NCBI GenBank assembly: GCA_001773975.1
Contig: MEYI01000044.1
Span: forward strand, 13,816-22,102
Reading direction: 5' to 3'
Source: Candidatus Azambacteria bacterium RBG_16_47_10
GTDB lineage: Bacteria; Patescibacteriota; Minisyncoccia; GWC2-36-17; WO2-46-25
Length of the DNA stretch: 8,287 nucleotides
The position numbers and the translations under genes are program-made. Shown here piece after piece: positions 6,452 through 8,287 of this stretch (position 1 is the stretch's first letter; each line of letters starts with the position of its first letter). A model generated the notes under the pieces. It was not told the origin of the DNA. It saw only the letters and a list, made by a program, of their open reading frames with translations, and made no database searches.

Positions 6452-6452
6452 T
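6424..6452 (+). promoter_or_regulatory. Internal promoter with perfect TATAAT overlapping the GH57 stop codon
   Basis: TATAAT at 6447-6452 is a consensus -10 box that contains the TAA stop of the GH57 gene (6449-6451). Seventeen nt upstream is TGTTCA (6424-6429), only a three-of-six match to the -35 consensus. The next start codon, at 6459, lies exactly 6 nt after the -10 box, the same spacing as at the response regulator, so a leaderless transcript is predicted. It would allow the DUF5752-like gene and the GT3 synthase to be transcribed apart from GT4 and GH57. Confidence 0.55.
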
Positions 6453-6458
6453 TACCAT

Positions 6459-6761
6459 ATGGCGATCAATAAAACAACGGCACGCGATATCTTGCGGCAG
6501 GTATACGAAGAAGACCGTTTTTTTAACGCGGATGGAAACATATTTTCAAGTCTTGCCGATCTCGGCGCGCATGTAAAAGACATGCCCCAGGAAATATTTA
6601 ATTATCATTGCAATAGCCAGAAATGTGATTTCGCCGAATGGATCGAGGGCACACTGCATGATGCTGTTCTTGCGAAAGATATTCGGAAGGCGAAGGGCGT
6701 GCGTGCAAAGATAGAGAAACGCGTTGATGAACGCGTTTTGAAATTGGAAAAATATTTATAA
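6459..6761 (+). CDS. DUF5752-like small protein in the glycogen cluster, 100 aa
   Basis: This is a soluble protein of mixed helical character. Residues 18-63 resemble the DUF5752 family: an aromatic start (RFFNADGNIFSSLADLG), a MPQEIFNYH block ending in H50, and a DFAEWIEG block followed by LHDAVLAKDI. The remainder (74-100) is a charged helix, KxxGVRxKIEKRV. Two cysteines (C51, C56) lie next to H50; they may be incidental. No catalytic motif is known to me for this family. The ATG at 6459 follows a consensus -10 box by 6 nt; an in-frame GTG at 6423 would add 12 residues inside GH57 and is less likely. It sits 7 nt after GH57 and 28 nt before the GT3 synthase, which suggests an accessory or regulatory part in alpha-glucan metabolism. 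The family call is from memory of its pattern and is tentative; the reading frame is solid. Confidence 0.62.
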   Translation: MAINKTTARDILRQVYEEDRFFNADGNIFSSLADLGAHVKDMPQEIFNYHCNSQKCDFAEWIEGTLHDAVLAKDIRKAKGVRAKIEKRVDERVLKLEKYL

Positions 6762-6789
6762 CCGCAAAGCATTTTCCTAGTGTTCTTTC

Positions 6790-8287
6790 ATGGACGAATA
6801 CAAAAAACCCGATTTTTTATTTGAAGTGTCATGGGAGGTGGTGAATAAGGTGGGGGGTATTCACACGGTCATCACGTCCAAGGCGCGGGAGATGGTAAAT
6901 TGCTACGGAGCGAATTATTTTCTCGTCGGTCCGTATTTTGAGCATAAATTATTCGGGCAGTTTGAGCCGCAGCCCGTCCCCGCGTATTTTCAGCAGGCGT
7001 TTTCCGCGGTAGAAAAAGAAGGTATTGTCGTTCACTTCGGCAAATGGCTTATCGATGGACAGCCGTATGTGATCCTTCTTGAATTTAAAGGAGTAACGCC
7101 GTATATGAACGACATCAAGCGCGATCTCTGGGATCTGCATGGTGTTGATTCGTTGGGATCGGCGTTCGATTTTGACGAGCCGGTGGCGTGGGGGTATGCC
7201 GTGGGAAAGCTGCTCAAGCAGATCGCAGCCATAATGCCGGAAAAGAAACTGCTCGGACATTTCCATGAGTGGTTGACAGGGTCTGCGCTTGTGTATTTAC
7301 AGAAAGAGCATGTGCGCATTGCGTCCGTATTCACGACGCACGCAACGACACTGGGGAGGAGTCTCGCGTCCCGGGGCGTTGATTTCTATTCATCGTTTGA
7401 AAGCATTGATCCCGCCGCGGAAGCGCGTGCGAATTTCGTGCAACACAAGCATCAGTTGGAAAAAGCGGCGGCTGCGATCGCCGATGTATTCACGACGGTC
7501 AGCCAGATCACGTCGCTTGAAGGGAAGTATTTCCTTGGGAGGGAAGCCGATGTGGTATTGCCGAACGGACTTGATATTGAAAAATTCCCGACAATTGAAG
7601 AGATCAATCGCAAACACAACATTCAGCGCAATCGAATCAGGAAGTTCCTCATGTATTATTTTTTCCCGTATTATAGTTTTGATGTTTCGCAGACGCTGAT
7701 ATTTTTTTTGGGAAGCCGATACGAATTCCGCAATAAAGGGATCGACGTATATATTAAAGCGCTTGCCGCATTGAATAAACGCATGCAAGAGGAAGGAAGC
7801 GAGAAGACGGTCGTAAGTTTTCTTTGGGTTCCCGGAGAGGTACTCGGCGTGAATGAAAAGCTCGCGCGCGCGAGGGAAGTATTCAATGATATCCAGAATT
7901 CATTTGAAGAGGTGGAGGAGGAGATGGAAGATGCGATCCTGTATTCTCTTATCGCGCAGGAAGATGTGCCGATCAGCTCGCTGTTCGATGAAAAAATGAT
8001 CCTATCGCTGAAGCAGAAGATCAGGGAATTGAAGTCGGTTGATACACTTCCCCCGCTGACGACGCATAACGTGGTGAATCCGCACGATCAGATCATCCGC
8101 GCGCTGCATGAAAGCGGTCTGACAAATAAAAAAGAAGATAGAGTGAAAGTGATCTTTTATCCCATTTATAATCATGGATCGGACGGATTATTAAATCTTG
8201 AGTATTATGAATGTATTCAGGGGTCTCATTTAGGGGTGTTCCCATCGTTTTATGAGCCATGGGGATATACGCCGCTTGAGAGTGCGG
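6790..8287 (+). CDS. Family GT3 (eukaryote-type) glycogen synthase, 3' end beyond the window
   Basis: 499 residues are visible and the frame is still open at the right edge. GT3 is the family of animal and fungal glycogen synthases and adds glucose from a nucleotide sugar to alpha-1,4-glucan ends. Diagnostic stretches, in order, are FEVSWEVVNKVGGIHTV (11-27), GHFHEW (156-161), FTTHATTLGRSL (181-192), LPNGLDI (257-263), FFLGSRYEFRNKGIDVY (305-321) with its conserved Arg and Lys, PPLTTHNV (421-428), DRVKVIFYP (450-458), and LGVFPSFYEPWGYTPLE (481-497). The last contains the E-X7-E pair E489 and E497. Few bacteria use GT3; most use GT5 GlgA. The region that would hold the glucose-6-phosphate arginine cluster of eukaryotic enzymes lies past the edge. 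No Shine-Dalgarno sequence is seen before the ATG at 6790; a weak TAGTGT box sits 6 nt upstream. Family assignment is very strong. Confidence 0.94.
   Translation, partial: MDEYKKPDFLFEVSWEVVNKVGGIHTVITSKAREMVNCYGANYFLVGPYFEHKLFGQFEPQPVPAYFQQAFSAVEKEGIVVHFGKWLIDGQPYVILLEFKGVTPYMNDIKRDLWDLHGVDSLGSAFDFDEPVAWGYAVGKLLKQIAAIMPEKKLLGHFHEWLTGSALVYLQKEHVRIASVFTTHATTLGRSLASRGVDFYSSFESIDPAAEARANFVQHKHQLEKAAAAIADVFTTVSQITSLEGKYFLGREADVVLPNGLDIEKFPTIEEINRKHNIQRNRIRKFLMYYFFPYYSFDVSQTLIFFLGSRYEFRNKGIDVYIKALAALNKRMQEEGSEKTVVSFLWVPGEVLGVNEKLARAREVFNDIQNSFEEVEEEMEDAILYSLIAQEDVPISSLFDEKMILSLKQKIRELKSVDTLPPLTTHNVVNPHDQIIRALHESGLTNKKEDRVKVIFYPIYNHGSDGLLNLEYYECIQGSHLGVFPSFYEPWGYTPLESA

Noticed and set aside
7289..7788. 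Open frames on both strands inside the right-hand region (7289-7699 + and 7390-7788 -)
   Set aside because: They overlap the GT3 glycogen synthase, whose frame is open from 6790 to the edge with family motifs throughout; the alternatives have none.
1..8287. UGA-as-glycine recoding as in Gracilibacteria/Absconditabacteria
   Set aside because: No in-frame TGA interrupts any of the ten genes, so the standard bacterial code explains the window. Absence of TGA stops alone is not enough evidence.
1..8287. CRISPR array, tRNA, rRNA, transposase or attachment site
   Set aside because: I saw no regularly spaced direct repeats, no tRNA-like cloverleaf with a TTCGA-type arm, no transposase motifs and no flanking duplication; gaps between genes are too short for most of these.

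Overview
The window reads as a gene-dense stretch of bacterial chromosome with every credible gene on the + strand, gaps mostly under 100 nt, standard-code ORFs and roughly balanced base composition. Ribosome-binding sites are scarce. Two starts lie exactly 6 nt behind a good -10 box, which is the arrangement of leaderless mRNA, and several genes are small envelope or coiled-coil proteins of unknown role. This suits an uncultivated, compact-genome bacterium of the Patescibacteria/CPR type. That placement is an inference: no rRNA or phylogenetic marker gene is present. A member of Bacteroidota is less likely, because the visible promoters are ordinary -35/-10 types.

Layout. (1) 1-939: a strong promoter, then a stand-alone response-regulator receiver domain and, 3 nt later, a membrane-anchored blue-copper (cupredoxin) protein. 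(2) 940-1988: a palindromic leader, a secreted alpha-helical coiled-coil protein, a 65-residue membrane peptide, and a perfect 11-bp hairpin that looks like an intrinsic terminator. (3) 2000-3589: a long HlyD/MacA-like membrane-fusion adaptor with an enlarged helical section and no transporter partner in view. (4) 3682-3969: a small phasin-like coiled-coil protein. (5) 4030-8287: an alpha-glucan (glycogen) cluster made of a GT4 glycogen/starch-synthase-like glycosyltransferase, a GH57 alpha-glucan hydrolase or transferase, a DUF5752-like small protein, and a family GT3 (eukaryote-type) glycogen synthase that runs off the right edge.

How the genes fit together. The glycogen cluster is the clearest functional unit. 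GT3 and GT4 enzymes would build or extend alpha-1,4-glucan, GH57 would trim, branch or degrade it, and the small protein between them is a candidate accessory factor. No branching enzyme, phosphorylase, debranching enzyme or nucleotide-sugar pyrophosphorylase is in view; these may lie to the right. The upstream genes look like envelope functions (copper protein, secreted coiled coil, adaptor) with no demonstrated link to the glycogen genes. I found no RNA genes, mobile elements, CRISPR arrays or attachment sites.
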